From: CAVQBJ01 sp963724405
Lineage (GTDB): Bacteria > Actinomycetota > Thermoleophilia > Solirubrobacterales > Solirubrobacteraceae
NCBI GenBank assembly: GCA_963724405.1
Contig: CAVRUQ010000016.1
Coordinates: forward strand, 186,001 to 250,000
DNA: 64,000 bases
Direction of reading: 5' to 3'
Shown: positions 7,270-16,378 of the stretch, piece by piece
How positions within the stretch are numbered: the stretch's first letter is position 1
How the letters are laid out: each line of letters opens with the position of its first letter
The notes under the pieces: generated by a model
The model's input: only the letters and a program-made list of their open reading frames with translations
What the model was told of the DNA's origin: nothing
Database searches by the model: none
Translations under genes and position numbers: made by a program

Positions 7270-7485
7270 TCACAGCAGCGAGGACACGCCGAGCTCGCCG
7301 GCGAGGGCGTCCAGCTCGCGCAGCGCCTGCGGCGCGGGGATGCCGAGTTGGAATCCCGCCTCGCGGGCGAGTGTCTCGCGGGTCGCGGGCGCGCCCTCGA
7401 CGATCGTCCGGCGCGCGAAGTTGAGCGCGACGACCGCCGCCTGAGAGGCCTCGCTCTTGGTCACCTGCTCCACCGGGGCGTACAT
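7270..7485 (-). CDS. Hypothetical protein, 71 residues
   Basis: No family is recognised. The 71-residue product is soluble and mostly helical in appearance, with a central LNFARRTIVEGAPATRETLAREAGFQLG stretch. Start ATG 7485 overlaps the stop of the upstream gene by one base (TGATG), so the two are translated together. An in-frame upstream start would place the N-terminus inside that gene and is less likely. Confidence 0.6.
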   Translation of the reverse strand: MYAPVEQVTKSEASQAAVVALNFARRTIVEGAPATRETLAREAGFQLGIPAPQALRELDALAGELGVSSLL

Positions 7486-7718
7486 CACACGCCTGCCTCG
7501 ACGCGTGGTACCGATCGCGCCGTCCGCCGGTGGCGGTACTGCCCGTCCTCGGCGAGGTCGCTCCACGCGAGCAGCCAGAGCGCCGCCCGGTGGTCCTCGC
7601 GGAGATCCGTCTCGGCGACTGCCGCCTCGACCTCGGCGAAGGCGACGCCGCGGTCGACCATCCCTTCCACCTCCCGCACGTGCCTCACGAAAGCACGATC
7701 ACGGAGGTCCGTGCTCAT
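7485..7718 (-). CDS. Hypothetical protein, 77 residues
   Basis: No family is recognised. Start ATG 7718 has a strong ribosome binding site (AAAGGAG at the right distance), better than most genes in the window. The product is acidic in its first half (FVRHVREVEGMVDRGVAFAEVEAAVAETDLREDHRAALWLLAW) with a basic C-terminus. It is translationally coupled to the following 71-residue gene. The pair could be a small two-component unit, but no toxin, antitoxin or DNA-binding motif is visible. Confidence 0.65.
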   Translation of the reverse strand: MSTDLRDRAFVRHVREVEGMVDRGVAFAEVEAAVAETDLREDHRAALWLLAWSDLAEDGQYRHRRTARSVPRVEAGV

Positions 7719-8050
7719 GGGGTACTCCTTTCTACGCGCAGACGGACGTGCGCAGCGCCGTTCCCACTCCGAACGCCAACCTGCCCGCGATAGGGGCATC
7801 GAATGTCCCACTTTGGTGCCAGAAGACCAAGGCCGGTCGGCGATTAATAACCCGCAATTTGCGATAATTTGGGCATTGCGGTCCGCGGATATCGTGAAAG
7901 CGCGTCAGCCGGCCGGACGTTGGGGCCGCGCGCGTCCGCGAGTATCGTCAAGCGACGTTCGGCCGTGGCGCCGCCGCCGGGCCGACCGGGGGCGCCCGGC
8001 GGTCGTCGCGCGATGTTGCGTTGCGACGACGCGGGCATAGACTCGCCTCC
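7719..8050. other. Intergenic region of 332 bp with an AT-rich core
   Basis: The divergent gap holds promoters for both sides. Bases about 7800-7890 are much richer in A and T than the surroundings and include an 11-bp palindrome CGCAATTTGCG (7853-7863). No RNA gene or reading frame is convincing. Confidence 0.5.
8016..8043 (+). promoter_or_regulatory. Promoter TTGCGT / TAGACT, leaderless type
   Basis: A -35-like TTGCGT (8016-8021) and a -10 box TAGACT (8038-8043) are 16 bp apart. The -10 box ends 7 bases before ATG 8051, so the transcript probably begins at the start codon. Confidence 0.6.
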
Positions 8051-8467
8051 ATGTCCGTCGGACGGGCACCCGCCGAAGTGATCGCTCAGCAGTTCATCGA
8101 CGCCTTCAACCGGCGCGACGCGGACGGCCTCATCGCGCTCGCCGATCCGGCGATCGATTTCCGTCCGACCTTGCTCGTGGGCTCGCGGCGCGTCTATCGT
8201 GGCCACGATGGGCTGCGGCGCTGGGTGGAGGAGCTGCGCGCGGCGTCGATCCAGCACACGGGGCGGATCCGCGAGGTGCGCCTGCTCGACGAGCGCCGCT
8301 TCCTGATCCTCAGCGAGGTGCTCGTCGACGGCGAGTTCGTCTCGAAGTCCGCCATGCTGGCCGAACGCAACCCGCGGGGCGAAATCGTCGAGGCCCGCGC
8401 CTACCTGACCGACGAGGAGCTGCTGACGCACATCGGCGTCGTGCCCGACCAGATCGCCCCGAGCTAG
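8051..8467 (+). CDS. NTF2-like / SnoaL-like domain protein
   Basis: This 138-residue protein has the cone-shaped NTF2-like fold pattern: an N-terminal helix FIDAFNRRDADGLIALADPAIDFRP followed by strands ending in KSAMLAERNPRGEIVEARAYL. The superfamily includes ketosteroid isomerases, SnoaL cyclases and binding proteins. Catalytic residues cannot be assigned with confidence. ATG 8051 fits the TAGACT box 7 bases upstream. Confidence 0.75.
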   Translation: MSVGRAPAEVIAQQFIDAFNRRDADGLIALADPAIDFRPTLLVGSRRVYRGHDGLRRWVEELRAASIQHTGRIREVRLLDERRFLILSEVLVDGEFVSKSAMLAERNPRGEIVEARAYLTDEELLTHIGVVPDQIAPS

Positions 8468-8479
8468 GCGGGCGCGCGA

Positions 8480-9385
8480 TCAGGCCGCGGACCGCGCCGG
8501 ACCGACGTCGAGCATCACCCCGAGGCCCCGCAGGCGCACCGAGCCCGACTCCGGGTAGTACACGCTGTCGCCGGGCTCGCGCGTGCCGAACGCGAGATAC
8601 GTCAGTCCGTCCTCGCCGGCGCGGATCGAGTGACAGACCCCGGTGGACGGTGGGCGCGCGACGACGTCACCCGCGCGCAGGGGGTGCTCGTCGCCGCCGA
8701 GCGTCAGGGTGCCCGAGCCCTCGAGCACGATGAAGAGCTCCTCCTCGAGCGCGTGGCAGTGTGGCGGGGCACCGGCCCGGCCGGCCGGCAGGGTGACGTG
8801 ATTGAGGCCCGCCTTCCGCGAGCCCGCCGCGTTGCCGAGCGCGCGCACGTCTGCGCCCGGAAACGCCCCGGCCGGAACGTCGGCGAGCGCCACCACGTTC
8901 TCCGGGCGCGGGCCGGGCTCGGGTCGGGACAGCGGGCCGGCGGCCGCCTCGGCCTTGAACGGGTGCGGCGCGTCGAGCGGCACCCAGCGCGGGCCCGCCC
9001 ACATCACCGCGGCGCGCGGCAGCCAGGTGATGCTCGTGTCGCTGCCGCTGCCGAACGCGAGCAGCTCGAGGCCGTCCGGGCCGGCCAGGAACGTGTGCGT
9101 GGCCTCGTCCGCGCGCTGGACGATCGCGTCGCCCCGGCCGACCGGGCACGCGGCGGCGTCCTGCCAGCTGAGGCCCGCGCCGGCGAGGACGAAGAAGATC
9201 TCCTCCTCGTCTCCATGCACGTGCACCGGCATCTGCCGCGCGCCCGGCACGACGGCGTACAGGCTGGCGCCGATGCGGGCCGATCCCGCCGCCGAGCCGA
9301 GCCGGCGGCGATCGAAGGCGATGTCGCCGGCCGCGACCGAGCGAGCGGGGACGTCGTCGCGGTGAATGATCGGCAGTTCGGGCAC
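8480..9385 (-). CDS. Bicupin (double cupin-domain) protein
   Basis: This is a 301-residue soluble protein with two cupin barrels. The first has MPVHVHGDEEEIFFVLAGAG (two His and a Glu as metal ligands); the second has GAPPHCHALEEELFIVLEGSGTLTLGG with the matching C-terminal cupin motif CHSIRAGED. Two-cupin enzymes act as dioxygenases, decarboxylases or sugar isomerases. The substrate here is unknown. GTG 9385 is the best start because upstream codons give an arginine-rich sequence typical of non-coding frames. It is divergent from the membrane-anchored hydrolase gene. Confidence 0.82.
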   Translation of the reverse strand: MPELPIIHRDDVPARSVAAGDIAFDRRRLGSAAGSARIGASLYAVVPGARQMPVHVHGDEEEIFFVLAGAGLSWQDAAACPVGRGDAIVQRADEATHTFLAGPDGLELLAFGSGSDTSITWLPRAAVMWAGPRWVPLDAPHPFKAEAAAGPLSRPEPGPRPENVVALADVPAGAFPGADVRALGNAAGSRKAGLNHVTLPAGRAGAPPHCHALEEELFIVLEGSGTLTLGGDEHPLRAGDVVARPPSTGVCHSIRAGEDGLTYLAFGTREPGDSVYYPESGSVRLRGLGVMLDVGPARSAA

Positions 9386-9468
9386 CGGGCTTCCGGGGAG
9401 GATACGGCGAGCGCATCGGCTCCGTCCCGCCCGCGGCCCGTCTCCGGCTTCGCCACAGTGTGCGGGCG

Positions 9469-10809
9469 ATGACCGAGGAGCGCGAGCCCACCGCCGAACA
9501 CGACGCCGAACCCGCGGCGGGCGCCCGCCGCCGCCGGCTCGCGGGCGGCACGGGCGTGGCGATCGTGTTGCTCGTTGCCGTTGTCGCGCTGACGCTGGCG
9601 CTGTCGGCCGGCGGCGGACGGTCGCGCCCGCACCGGCGGGGCGGCGGCTCCGCCCCACCGACCCCCGCGGGCGTGGCGATCGGTCTGACCGAGGCAAACG
9701 CCGACCTGCTCTGGAGCCCCGGACAGGGATCCGGCGTGCCGGCGGCCTTCGCGCCGTGGCGCGCCGCGCTGACCGCGCTGCACCCCGCCTATCTGCGGCT
9801 CGTGCTCGACTGGGCCCGGCTCGAGCCGGCGGCCGGATCGCCTCCGTCGCTCGTGGTGCCCGTCGACGGCTGTCTGCGCGGGATACCGCCGTGCGGCGCC
9901 TACGCCGGCCTGCGCGACGAGCTGCGCGCGATCGCGTCCCAGCAGCGGACCGGGGGCGGCTTCGTGCCGGTCATCGTGATCGACGGAGCCCCCGCGTGGG
10001 CGGCGGTGCCGCCCGGGGGCTGCGAGCGACCCGGGACGACCTCGATCTCGCGGCCGATCCGCCCGGGCGCACTCGCGGCCTACCGCGGGCTCATCCGCGC
10101 CGTCCTCGCGCTCGGCCGCCAGCTCGGGGTGGCGCTGCCCTACCTCAGCCCGTGGAACGAGCCGAACCATCCGTACTTCATCAGCCCGCAGCGCGCGCGT
10201 TGCTCATCGCGCTCGCCCGCGCTCTCGCCGGGGGTCTACGCGCAGCTGGCGCGGGCCATGGCGAACGAGCTGGTGGCCGACGGGGGCGGCCACCAGATGG
10301 TCCTCGGCGAGCTCGCCGGCTACACGACCTCGGGCCCGCGCGACACGAGCGTCGCCGAGTTCGTGGCCGGCCTGCCCTCCGACGTGGTGTGCCTCGGTCG
10401 GGTGTGGAGCGTCCACGCCTACGCGCGCAGGGGCGCCGCGGCGCTGGCCGCCGGCCCCGTCGGCGCGCTCGAGGACGCACTGGACCGGCGCGGCCCGTGC
10501 GGGCGGCGCGCGCGCCTGTGGATCACCGAGACCGGAGCCGGCGCCGCCCATGCCGGGGATCCGCGGACCGGCGGCGAGGCCGACGCCGCCGCCGGCTGCC
10601 GGGGACTCGCGCTGTCCCTGGCCCGCTGGTACGCCGACCCGCGGGTCGATGCCGTCTTCCAGTACACCTTCCGCGAGGACGACCTGTTCCCGGTCGGTCT
10701 GGCCGACGCCGGCCTGACCCACCTGTACCCGGCGTACTACCTCTGGCGGGCCTGGGCGCTGGGCGGCTCGCGCGGAGTGGCGCCGCCGCTGCCGTCGCAG
10801 TGCGCATAG
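9469..10809 (+). CDS. Membrane-anchored glycoside hydrolase-like protein (clan GH-A type)
   Basis: This 446-residue protein has a basic cytoplasmic start, one transmembrane helix (about residues 24-47) and an extracellular (beta/alpha)8-barrel-like domain. The two clan GH-A glutamates can be placed: E231 in SPWNEPNHPYF as acid/base and E354 in LWITETGAG as nucleophile. The pattern resembles GH5/GH39-type enzymes; the sugar substrate is unknown. Cysteines in DGCLRGIPPCG suggest an extracellular disulfide. The stop codon overlaps the -10 box of the next gene. Confidence 0.78.
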   Translation: MTEEREPTAEHDAEPAAGARRRRLAGGTGVAIVLLVAVVALTLALSAGGGRSRPHRRGGGSAPPTPAGVAIGLTEANADLLWSPGQGSGVPAAFAPWRAALTALHPAYLRLVLDWARLEPAAGSPPSLVVPVDGCLRGIPPCGAYAGLRDELRAIASQQRTGGGFVPVIVIDGAPAWAAVPPGGCERPGTTSISRPIRPGALAAYRGLIRAVLALGRQLGVALPYLSPWNEPNHPYFISPQRARCSSRSPALSPGVYAQLARAMANELVADGGGHQMVLGELAGYTTSGPRDTSVAEFVAGLPSDVVCLGRVWSVHAYARRGAAALAAGPVGALEDALDRRGPCGRRARLWITETGAGAAHAGDPRTGGEADAAAGCRGLALSLARWYADPRVDAVFQYTFREDDLFPVGLADAGLTHLYPAYYLWRAWALGGSRGVAPPLPSQCA

Positions 10810-10820
10810 GCTGGGTCCCG

Positions 10821-11474
10821 ATGCCGTTCCTGCCCAGCACCCTGCGGTCGCGCGTGCCCCCGCGCGTGCGCGATGACGTGCGCATGCGCGCGCTCGCGGT
10901 CGGGCTCGGGGTGATCCCGCCGCGCACGATGCACTCCGACGCCGACGCCGACGTCCTGCTGCGCGCCGCCCGTTCGGCCCGGCGCGTCGTTGAGATCGGC
11001 GTGTACGAGGGCTCGTCGGCGTGCGTGCTCTGCCGTCATCTCGCGCCCGATGCCGAGCTGCACCTCGTCGACCCGTTCGGTCATCACCCGGGAGCGCTGC
11101 CCAGTGGCTGGGGCGCAACCGAGTGGGCGACGCGCCGCGCGGTGGCCCGGGCGGCGCGCGGCGGCCCGCAGGTCCACTGGCATGCCGACCTCTCGCACGA
11201 GGTGGCCTCGCGCTGGCACGGCGACGTCGACGTCGTGTTCATCGACGGCGATCACACCGAGGCGGGCGTCGAGCTCGACTGGAAGGCGTGGCATCCGTTC
11301 GTGACGGTTGGGGGGCATGCCGTCTTCCACGACGCGCGGGCCGACCAGCCGGGTGGGCGCGGCCTTCCGGGCCCGACCGCGGTCGTCGCGCGCCTGCTCC
11401 GCTCCGGCGCGAGCGACGGTTGGGAGATCGACGACGAGGCCGATCGCACGGTGGCGGTGCGGCGCGTGCGGTGA
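10821..11474 (+). CDS. Class I SAM-dependent methyltransferase (family 24-like)
   Basis: This 217-residue protein has motif I RVVEIGVYEGSSACVL (about residues 55-70) and the acidic motif DVDVVFIDGDHTEAGVELDWKAW, as in methyltransferase-24/CmcI-like enzymes often linked to glycan or cell-surface modification. A TAGGCT box 8 bases before ATG 10821 suggests its own leaderless transcript. That box overlaps the stop codon of the hydrolase gene. Proximity to the hydrolase hints at a cell-surface glycan role (inference). Confidence 0.78.
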   Translation: MPFLPSTLRSRVPPRVRDDVRMRALAVGLGVIPPRTMHSDADADVLLRAARSARRVVEIGVYEGSSACVLCRHLAPDAELHLVDPFGHHPGALPSGWGATEWATRRAVARAARGGPQVHWHADLSHEVASRWHGDVDVVFIDGDHTEAGVELDWKAWHPFVTVGGHAVFHDARADQPGGRGLPGPTAVVARLLRSGASDGWEIDDEADRTVAVRRVR

Positions 11475-11591
11475 GTGGCGCCGCGCCGGTCACGGGTCGT
11501 CGCCGACGAGACCGAGTGGGAGCCTCCGGGACGACCCTGGTGAACCCCACCCACCGCCTCGTCCGAAGCCACGCATCGGCTGGCCGTGAGG

Positions 11592-12641
11592 CTAGGCGGC
11601 CTGAGCGAGCTCGCGCGCCGTCTGATCGCCGAATTGCACGACGCGGTTGCGACCGGCGTGCTTCGCGGCGTACAGCGCGCGGTCGGCCGCGATCAGCATC
11701 TCGGAGGGCGAGCTCGCATCCGGGCCGAGCATCGCGATGCCGGCGCTTGTGGTGAGGGTCGTCGGCCGATCGAGCGACCATTGCGCGAGCGAGCGTGCGA
11801 TCCGGTCCACCCGGGCCTGAGCCCCGCCGAGATCCGTGTCGAAGAGGACCACGGCGAACTCCTCGCCACCCACGCGGGCCGCCAGATCACCGGGAGAGCA
11901 TTGCTCGCGAAGGATCGCGGAGAACGCACACAGAGCGTCGTCGCCGGCCGCGTGACCGAAGCCGTCGTTGAGGTCCTTGAAGTGATCGAGGTCGAAGACG
12001 ACCAGGCTCAGCGGGAGCTTGGCCGCACCCGCCCGCTCCACTTCGCGACCGAAGGCGTCGCCGAAGGCGCGCCGGTTCAGAAGGCCCGTGAGGCCGTCCG
12101 TGGCCGCGGCATATGCGAGTTGCACCCGGTCGCGACGGTGGATGGCGAGCACCACGCCGACAATGGAGACGACGGAGACGTACATGATCGCCGGCACCTG
12201 GACGTCGTGGGCGACGCCGAGCGCGAGCGCGAACGTCGCGGACAGCGTCACCATCATCCAGCGCGCGTCGTTGCGCGACCCATAGCTACCACACGTGAGC
12301 GCCGGCCAGATGTAGTACAGAGGCGCCGGACCGATCGGCGTCGCGAACGCGACGACGGCGCTGATGACCCCGATCGCGATCTGGAAGGCCGCGACCTTGA
12401 TCATCCACACCGGCATCGAGCGCCAGGCGGCGAGGAGAGCGGCGAGACAGAGTTCGAACCCCGCCACCGAGACCAGCCCGACGTTGCCACGGTCCGTCTT
12501 CACGACGAGCACGGCGAAGATCGCCGTCAGCGCCGTAATGCCGTAGCCGAGCACGAGCGAGCGGCGCAATTCATCGAAGTTGATCAGCGGCCGTGCCTGG
12601 CTCGGCCCCTCGCGCGACGATATGGACATGGTGTACTGCAT
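11592..12641 (-). CDS. Membrane-bound diguanylate cyclase (GGDEF)
   Basis: This 349-residue protein has about six N-terminal transmembrane helices (residues 30-168) followed by one GGDEF domain. The active-site loop is GGEEF (258-262) with DLDHFKDLNDGFGHAAGDDAL upstream, so synthesis of cyclic di-GMP from GTP is expected. The usual RxxD inhibitory site is degenerate: the position reads SPGD, so feedback inhibition is probably lost. No EAL domain is present. ATG 12641 is used; ATG 12629 is also possible. Confidence 0.9.
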   Translation of the reverse strand: MQYTMSISSREGPSQARPLINFDELRRSLVLGYGITALTAIFAVLVVKTDRGNVGLVSVAGFELCLAALLAAWRSMPVWMIKVAAFQIAIGVISAVVAFATPIGPAPLYYIWPALTCGSYGSRNDARWMMVTLSATFALALGVAHDVQVPAIMYVSVVSIVGVVLAIHRRDRVQLAYAAATDGLTGLLNRRAFGDAFGREVERAGAAKLPLSLVVFDLDHFKDLNDGFGHAAGDDALCAFSAILREQCSPGDLAARVGGEEFAVVLFDTDLGGAQARVDRIARSLAQWSLDRPTTLTTSAGIAMLGPDASSPSEMLIAADRALYAAKHAGRNRVVQFGDQTARELAQAA

Positions 12642-12963
12642 CGCCGCCCCAGGCCGCGCGCTTGAGCGTCGTCGGCCCTGGGCGAGCGAATCTCGGCCAC
12701 GGTCGCGCGCCGCACACACGCGGCGACGATCAGCAGGTCGAAGACGATCGGCATTCGCCGCCGGACGACCGAGGGGTGGTTCGCGGCGGGCTTCACGCGG
12801 ATCGCGGCCGCGGACCGCCGGCGCCTCCGGCGCGCAGCGGTCGCGACATCTCTGCCGCGACCGCTGCGCCCGTCACCGGAGGAGGGTTGACGCGCGCCAC
12901 TTGAAAGCGGACGGGTGCGCGCTGCCGGTGACAGGTCGGCTCTCGGTGCGAGCTCCGCCTAGC
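12642..12963. other. Intergenic region of 322 bp
   Basis: This lies between the diguanylate cyclase start and the end of the secreted hydrolase gene, both on the minus strand. It contains the long stem-loop at 12832-12869 and GC-rich short repeats. No reading frame with family-like sequence is seen. Confidence 0.5.
12832..12869. terminator. Strong 14-bp stem-loop
   Basis: The arms GCGCAGCGGTCGCG and CGCGACCGCTGCGC pair perfectly around a 10-base loop. It lies about 95 bp past the stop codon of the minus-strand hydrolase gene, where a terminator is expected. No T-run follows. Confidence 0.55.
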
Positions 12964-14721
12964 TCACGGGATGGACACCTCCGGCTGCTGGAACCCGCCG
13001 AAGCCGGCGTTCGCGTTGGCGATCGCCGCGGCGGCGTCGGCCGGCGTGATGAACCCGGCTGCCTCCACGGCGTTCGCCGCGGTGGCGTACTTGGCCGCGT
13101 AGGCCGCCGGCGACGGGTACAGCGACTGGAGGGTTGAGTTCCCCAAGTCGGTGAAGTACCCCGACAGCAGGCACAGCCCGGCGCTCCGGAGGGTGGGATT
13201 GCTGATACTGCCGGTCTCGAACGCCTGGATGGCAGCCTGGGCCTCGCTGATCAGATTGCCGAGCTGGAACTCGCTGGCGTCGATCGTCGACAGGTTGATC
13301 GGCGAGTAATCCTCCGTCGGAACGGTCGACTCGGGCAGCTGGATGCCGCCTGACGCCACCCCGTACTTGTTGACGTTCGGGACGTCGAGCAACCCGAGGA
13401 TCGATGTGGTGGACAGGTACGACGCCTCGTGCGGCGCCGGCACGCCGTGGACGACCCAGTTCTGCAAGGCCGCGATTGCCGCCTCCTCGACCTCCCACAG
13501 GGGCATGTTGTCGGGCTGGTTGATTCCGTCCAGCGCCGTGCCGGTCCCCCCGATCGGGGTGCCCGCGATGCACATCGGAATCGCGGCGGTCGGCTGCTCA
13601 CGGGCGATCGTCTCGGTCTCGTAGGCGCCCTCGTGCGCGTCGATGTGCGCCGCACCGGCCACTTCCCACGTGCGCAGGTCGCTGTTATCGGCCTGCCGAG
13701 CGAGCCCCGACTGCAGCTCCAGGACGTCGCCCTGGGTGTTCAGCTCGATGAACGGCGCCGTGTTGTTGGTCCGGATCAGCGCCGGCCACGGGGTCAGCGA
13801 GATCAGGCCATTGCCGATCGGTGCGGCCGCGACGGCGCGCCCGACGCCCAGGAACGCGTTGAACGCATGCGTGAGCGGCTGGATGGCATTGACATAGGTG
13901 TCGATCCGGAAGGCCGACTGCGAGTCGCCCGTGCCGATCTCCACCTTCGGCGTCAGGCCGCCCAGCATCGTCGCGCTGTCGGCCTTCACCACCTCGGCCG
14001 CCTGGGTGAAGATGTCATACGACTGACCATCGTTGCTGTCGCCCAGCGCCCCGTAGCGCGCCGGATCCCACACGGCGAGATCGCTCATGCCCGCCGTCTG
14101 CGCGGTCACGCCGACGTAGGCGAAGCCGTTGCTGATGAGCTCTGAGTTGATCTGCGCCCAGACCGGATCCTGGTCTCCGCCGGTGGTGTCGTTCAGCCAC
14201 TCGAACACGACCGTGCCGTTGAACTTCGCCGGGTTGGTCGGATAGCGGATCAGCAGGCGGGTGGTGTAGGGCAGGCTCTGTGAAGAAGACACATTCCAGT
14301 TGCCGTTCGACGACCACTGACCACTCTGCTGGTAGACCTTCGCGTTGCCGGATATCTGGAACTCCCGCTCCACGTAGCCCGCCGCGGCCAACGACGACGT
14401 GTCGAGGGCCGGCGCTCCGGCTACCCCGCTCGGCGGCGGGACGGCGTCGTACGCAAAGCCGTGCGTCCCGCTCGTCGCCGGGATCTCCGTGACGGCCGGC
14501 AGGCCGGACGGCGCGGGAGCCGTCGTCGTTGCGCTCGTGCTGGTGACGGTCGTCGTCGTCGCCGTGGATGATGACGACGACGTTGTCGTCGTGGTCGTGG
14601 TGTGGCAGAAAAAGAAGCACGTGGCCGCTCCGGCGCTCGCGGTCCACAGCAGCAGCGCTGTGAAGCATGCACCAAGCGCGACCCCGAACGTCCTGGTGAC
14701 GTTTGTCAGTCGATGCGTCAT
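12964..14721 (-). CDS. Secreted alpha/beta hydrolase (Abhydrolase_10-like)
   Basis: This 585-residue protein starts at ATG 14721 with a strong GGAGGAG site. It has an N-terminal signal sequence (about residues 1-33), then a Thr/Ser tract (41-68) that looks like a flexible spacer. The catalytic domain matches the alpha/beta hydrolase domain family PF20091-type proteins: VVFEWLND, the nucleophile elbow GDSQSA (S268) and a late EVAGAAHIDAH motif that supplies the His. The substrate is unknown; an extracellular esterase or lipase role is likely. Cysteines C35 and C39 in the mature N-terminus are unusual. A long stem-loop follows the gene. Confidence 0.8.
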   Translation of the reverse strand: MTHRLTNVTRTFGVALGACFTALLLWTASAGAATCFFFCHTTTTTTTSSSSSTATTTTVTSTSATTTAPAPSGLPAVTEIPATSGTHGFAYDAVPPPSGVAGAPALDTSSLAAAGYVEREFQISGNAKVYQQSGQWSSNGNWNVSSSQSLPYTTRLLIRYPTNPAKFNGTVVFEWLNDTTGGDQDPVWAQINSELISNGFAYVGVTAQTAGMSDLAVWDPARYGALGDSNDGQSYDIFTQAAEVVKADSATMLGGLTPKVEIGTGDSQSAFRIDTYVNAIQPLTHAFNAFLGVGRAVAAAPIGNGLISLTPWPALIRTNNTAPFIELNTQGDVLELQSGLARQADNSDLRTWEVAGAAHIDAHEGAYETETIAREQPTAAIPMCIAGTPIGGTGTALDGINQPDNMPLWEVEEAAIAALQNWVVHGVPAPHEASYLSTTSILGLLDVPNVNKYGVASGGIQLPESTVPTEDYSPINLSTIDASEFQLGNLISEAQAAIQAFETGSISNPTLRSAGLCLLSGYFTDLGNSTLQSLYPSPAAYAAKYATAANAVEAAGFITPADAAAAIANANAGFGGFQQPEVSIP

Positions 14722-15179
14722 ATCTCCTCCATGAGATGAGAAATGCAACGGATGAATGATGTGGGCGCGCGCCAAGGCGACGTGCCGCAACCGCCGGCAC
14801 GTCAGTTATCGCCTTAACACCTGCGACGAACCTCTGCCATTCGTTACCGCGAACCCTCCGGTGTTGCGATGCGGTCGGCGAGTGTCACCTTCAGCCGCCC
14901 GCGCGGACGTGCCATCTGAGTAGACGGCACGCCTAACCGCGCCGAGGCCCCACCCGCTTGACCCAAACGGTCCCGCCGGCCCCGGCGGACGAATCTGTAG
15001 CACTTCCGACCCTCTTCGCGGGAAAGTGTAGCACCGCAAACTCATTGTGGCCATGAATGTTTCTCAATCCGACTCGTGCGGTTCTCCCGACGAGTAAGTG
15101 AAGTCGGCGCCCTGCGAGATCACCGCCGCGGTGCAACCGTCCGGGGTGCGCGCCCGCGACGATCAGCCGCGCGAGCTGC
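14722..15179. other. Intergenic region of 458 bp upstream of the secreted hydrolase
   Basis: It holds a perfect stem-loop CCGCCGG-CC-CCGGCGG (14973-14988) and two direct copies of TGTAGCAC (14996-15003 and 15027-15034). Base composition is lower in GC around 15000-15100. No convincing gene is present; the hydrolase promoter should lie here. Confidence 0.45.
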
Positions 15180-15617
15180 CTACGCCCCCGGCAGCGGTGA
15201 GCCGGAGAATGCGATGAACCACACGATGAGCGAGCACAGCGCGAGCGCGACGGTGACGATCATCACGCGGTCGAGCACGGTGAGAGTGATGCCGCGCGTG
15301 CGGCCGTCGCGCATGCTGCGCAGCCAGGCGTTGCGGATCTCCATGCGCGCGGAGACCTGCATGACGCGGGTGTAGCGGGCGTTGAGGCGGACGAGCAGCT
15401 TGTAGTCGAGGATCACCGACACGGCGAGCCCGACGATCACGACGAGGTAGGGCGTCAGCGACGGCTGCGAGGAATCGGTCACCTGGGAGCCGACCCACAG
15501 CCACAGCAGCGGGAAGCCGACCCACAGCATGATGCTCCCGGCGAGCATCGCCACCACGAGCGCCACCCCCTGCAGGCGAGCGGCCGCCGCGCGCCGAGTT
15601 GGGCTGGGCGAATCCAT
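15180..15617 (-). CDS. Small integral membrane protein downstream of hemQ
   Basis: This 145-residue protein has three hydrophobic segments (about residues 15-42, 55-75 and 118-140) and a basic linker. No family is recognised. It follows hemQ on the same strand with a 17-bp gap, so it probably shares the transcript. A membrane partner for haem handling is possible but is only inference from position. Confidence 0.7.
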   Translation of the reverse strand: MDSPSPTRRAAAARLQGVALVVAMLAGSIMLWVGFPLLWLWVGSQVTDSSQPSLTPYLVVIVGLAVSVILDYKLLVRLNARYTRVMQVSARMEIRNAWLRSMRDGRTRGITLTVLDRVMIVTVALALCSLIVWFIAFSGSPLPGA

Positions 15618-15634
15618 CGTCGCCGCCGAACGCC

Positions 15635-16333
15635 CTACGCCGCCGGAAGCGCCTCGGCCGGAAGGGGCTCGCCGTCGAGCGCGCCGAGCGCGCGTGGCAG
15701 CGAGGTTGCGATGCACGTGAAGCTCGGCGTGTCGCGCACCGTATAGGCCGACGCCTCGGTTCCGCGCAGCCGCTGGACGAGGTCGAGGAACGTGCCGACG
15801 TCGTTCGTGTCGAAGGCGACGATGAACTCCTGGTCGTCGAGCCCGAAGGAGTACGTCGTGTGGTTGTCGACGCCGGGGTACTCGCGGCCGACCGCGATGT
15901 GGCCCTGCATGATGCGCCAGCGCTCCTCGGAGGGCAGCGCGTACCACTGACGTGACTTTACGAAGGGATAGACGAACACGTATTTGCCGCGGAACGCGCG
16001 CGGCTTCGTGCGCAGCTCGTCGGAGTACTCCGAGGACTTGCGCATGCCGAGGTACGAATACGGGATCTCGGCCCACTTCATCAGTCCGCTCTGGTTGAGC
16101 ACGACGTGGAACTCGTGGATGCGTTCGAGGTTCTCCGCCTCGGAGATGATCAGCAGGTCGGCGTCGCCGCGTGTGCCCACGAGCGACAGCGTCTGCAGCA
16201 GGTGGCCGTCGGCGAAGTCCTCGCAGCCGGCGATGAACTCGAGCTTGTGCTGGGCGCGCTCCTCGGCGTCGAGCCTCCGCCAGGCCGGATCGACCTTCAG
16301 GAACGTGTACTTGACGAAGTGACGGTCGGGCAT
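15635..16333 (-). CDS. hemQ: Coproheme decarboxylase / chlorite-dismutase family (HemQ)
   Basis: HemQ turns coproheme into haem b by two oxidative decarboxylations in the monoderm haem pathway. The 232-residue product shows the family core: YVFVYPFVKSRQWY, where the Tyr of YPFVK matches the radical tyrosine, and EYPGVDNHTTYSFGLDDQEFIVAFD, where the His matches the proximal haem ligand. A chlorite dismutase would have an Arg at the distal site in a different setting, so HemQ is favoured. A perfect TATAAT box (16373-16378, minus strand) lies upstream. Confidence 0.88.
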   Translation of the reverse strand: MPDRHFVKYTFLKVDPAWRRLDAEERAQHKLEFIAGCEDFADGHLLQTLSLVGTRGDADLLIISEAENLERIHEFHVVLNQSGLMKWAEIPYSYLGMRKSSEYSDELRTKPRAFRGKYVFVYPFVKSRQWYALPSEERWRIMQGHIAVGREYPGVDNHTTYSFGLDDQEFIVAFDTNDVGTFLDLVQRLRGTEASAYTVRDTPSFTCIATSLPRALGALDGEPLPAEALPAA

Positions 16334-16372
16334 CGTGGCGGGCCGTCGCGGCCGTGACGTGCTGCCCGGCCG

Positions 16373-16378
16373 ATTATA
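16373..16378 (-). promoter_or_regulatory. Consensus -10 box TATAAT for hemQ
   Basis: A perfect TATAAT on the minus strand lies 39 bases before the hemQ start codon. The leader would be about 33 nt. It is the only exact consensus -10 box noted in the window. Confidence 0.5.
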
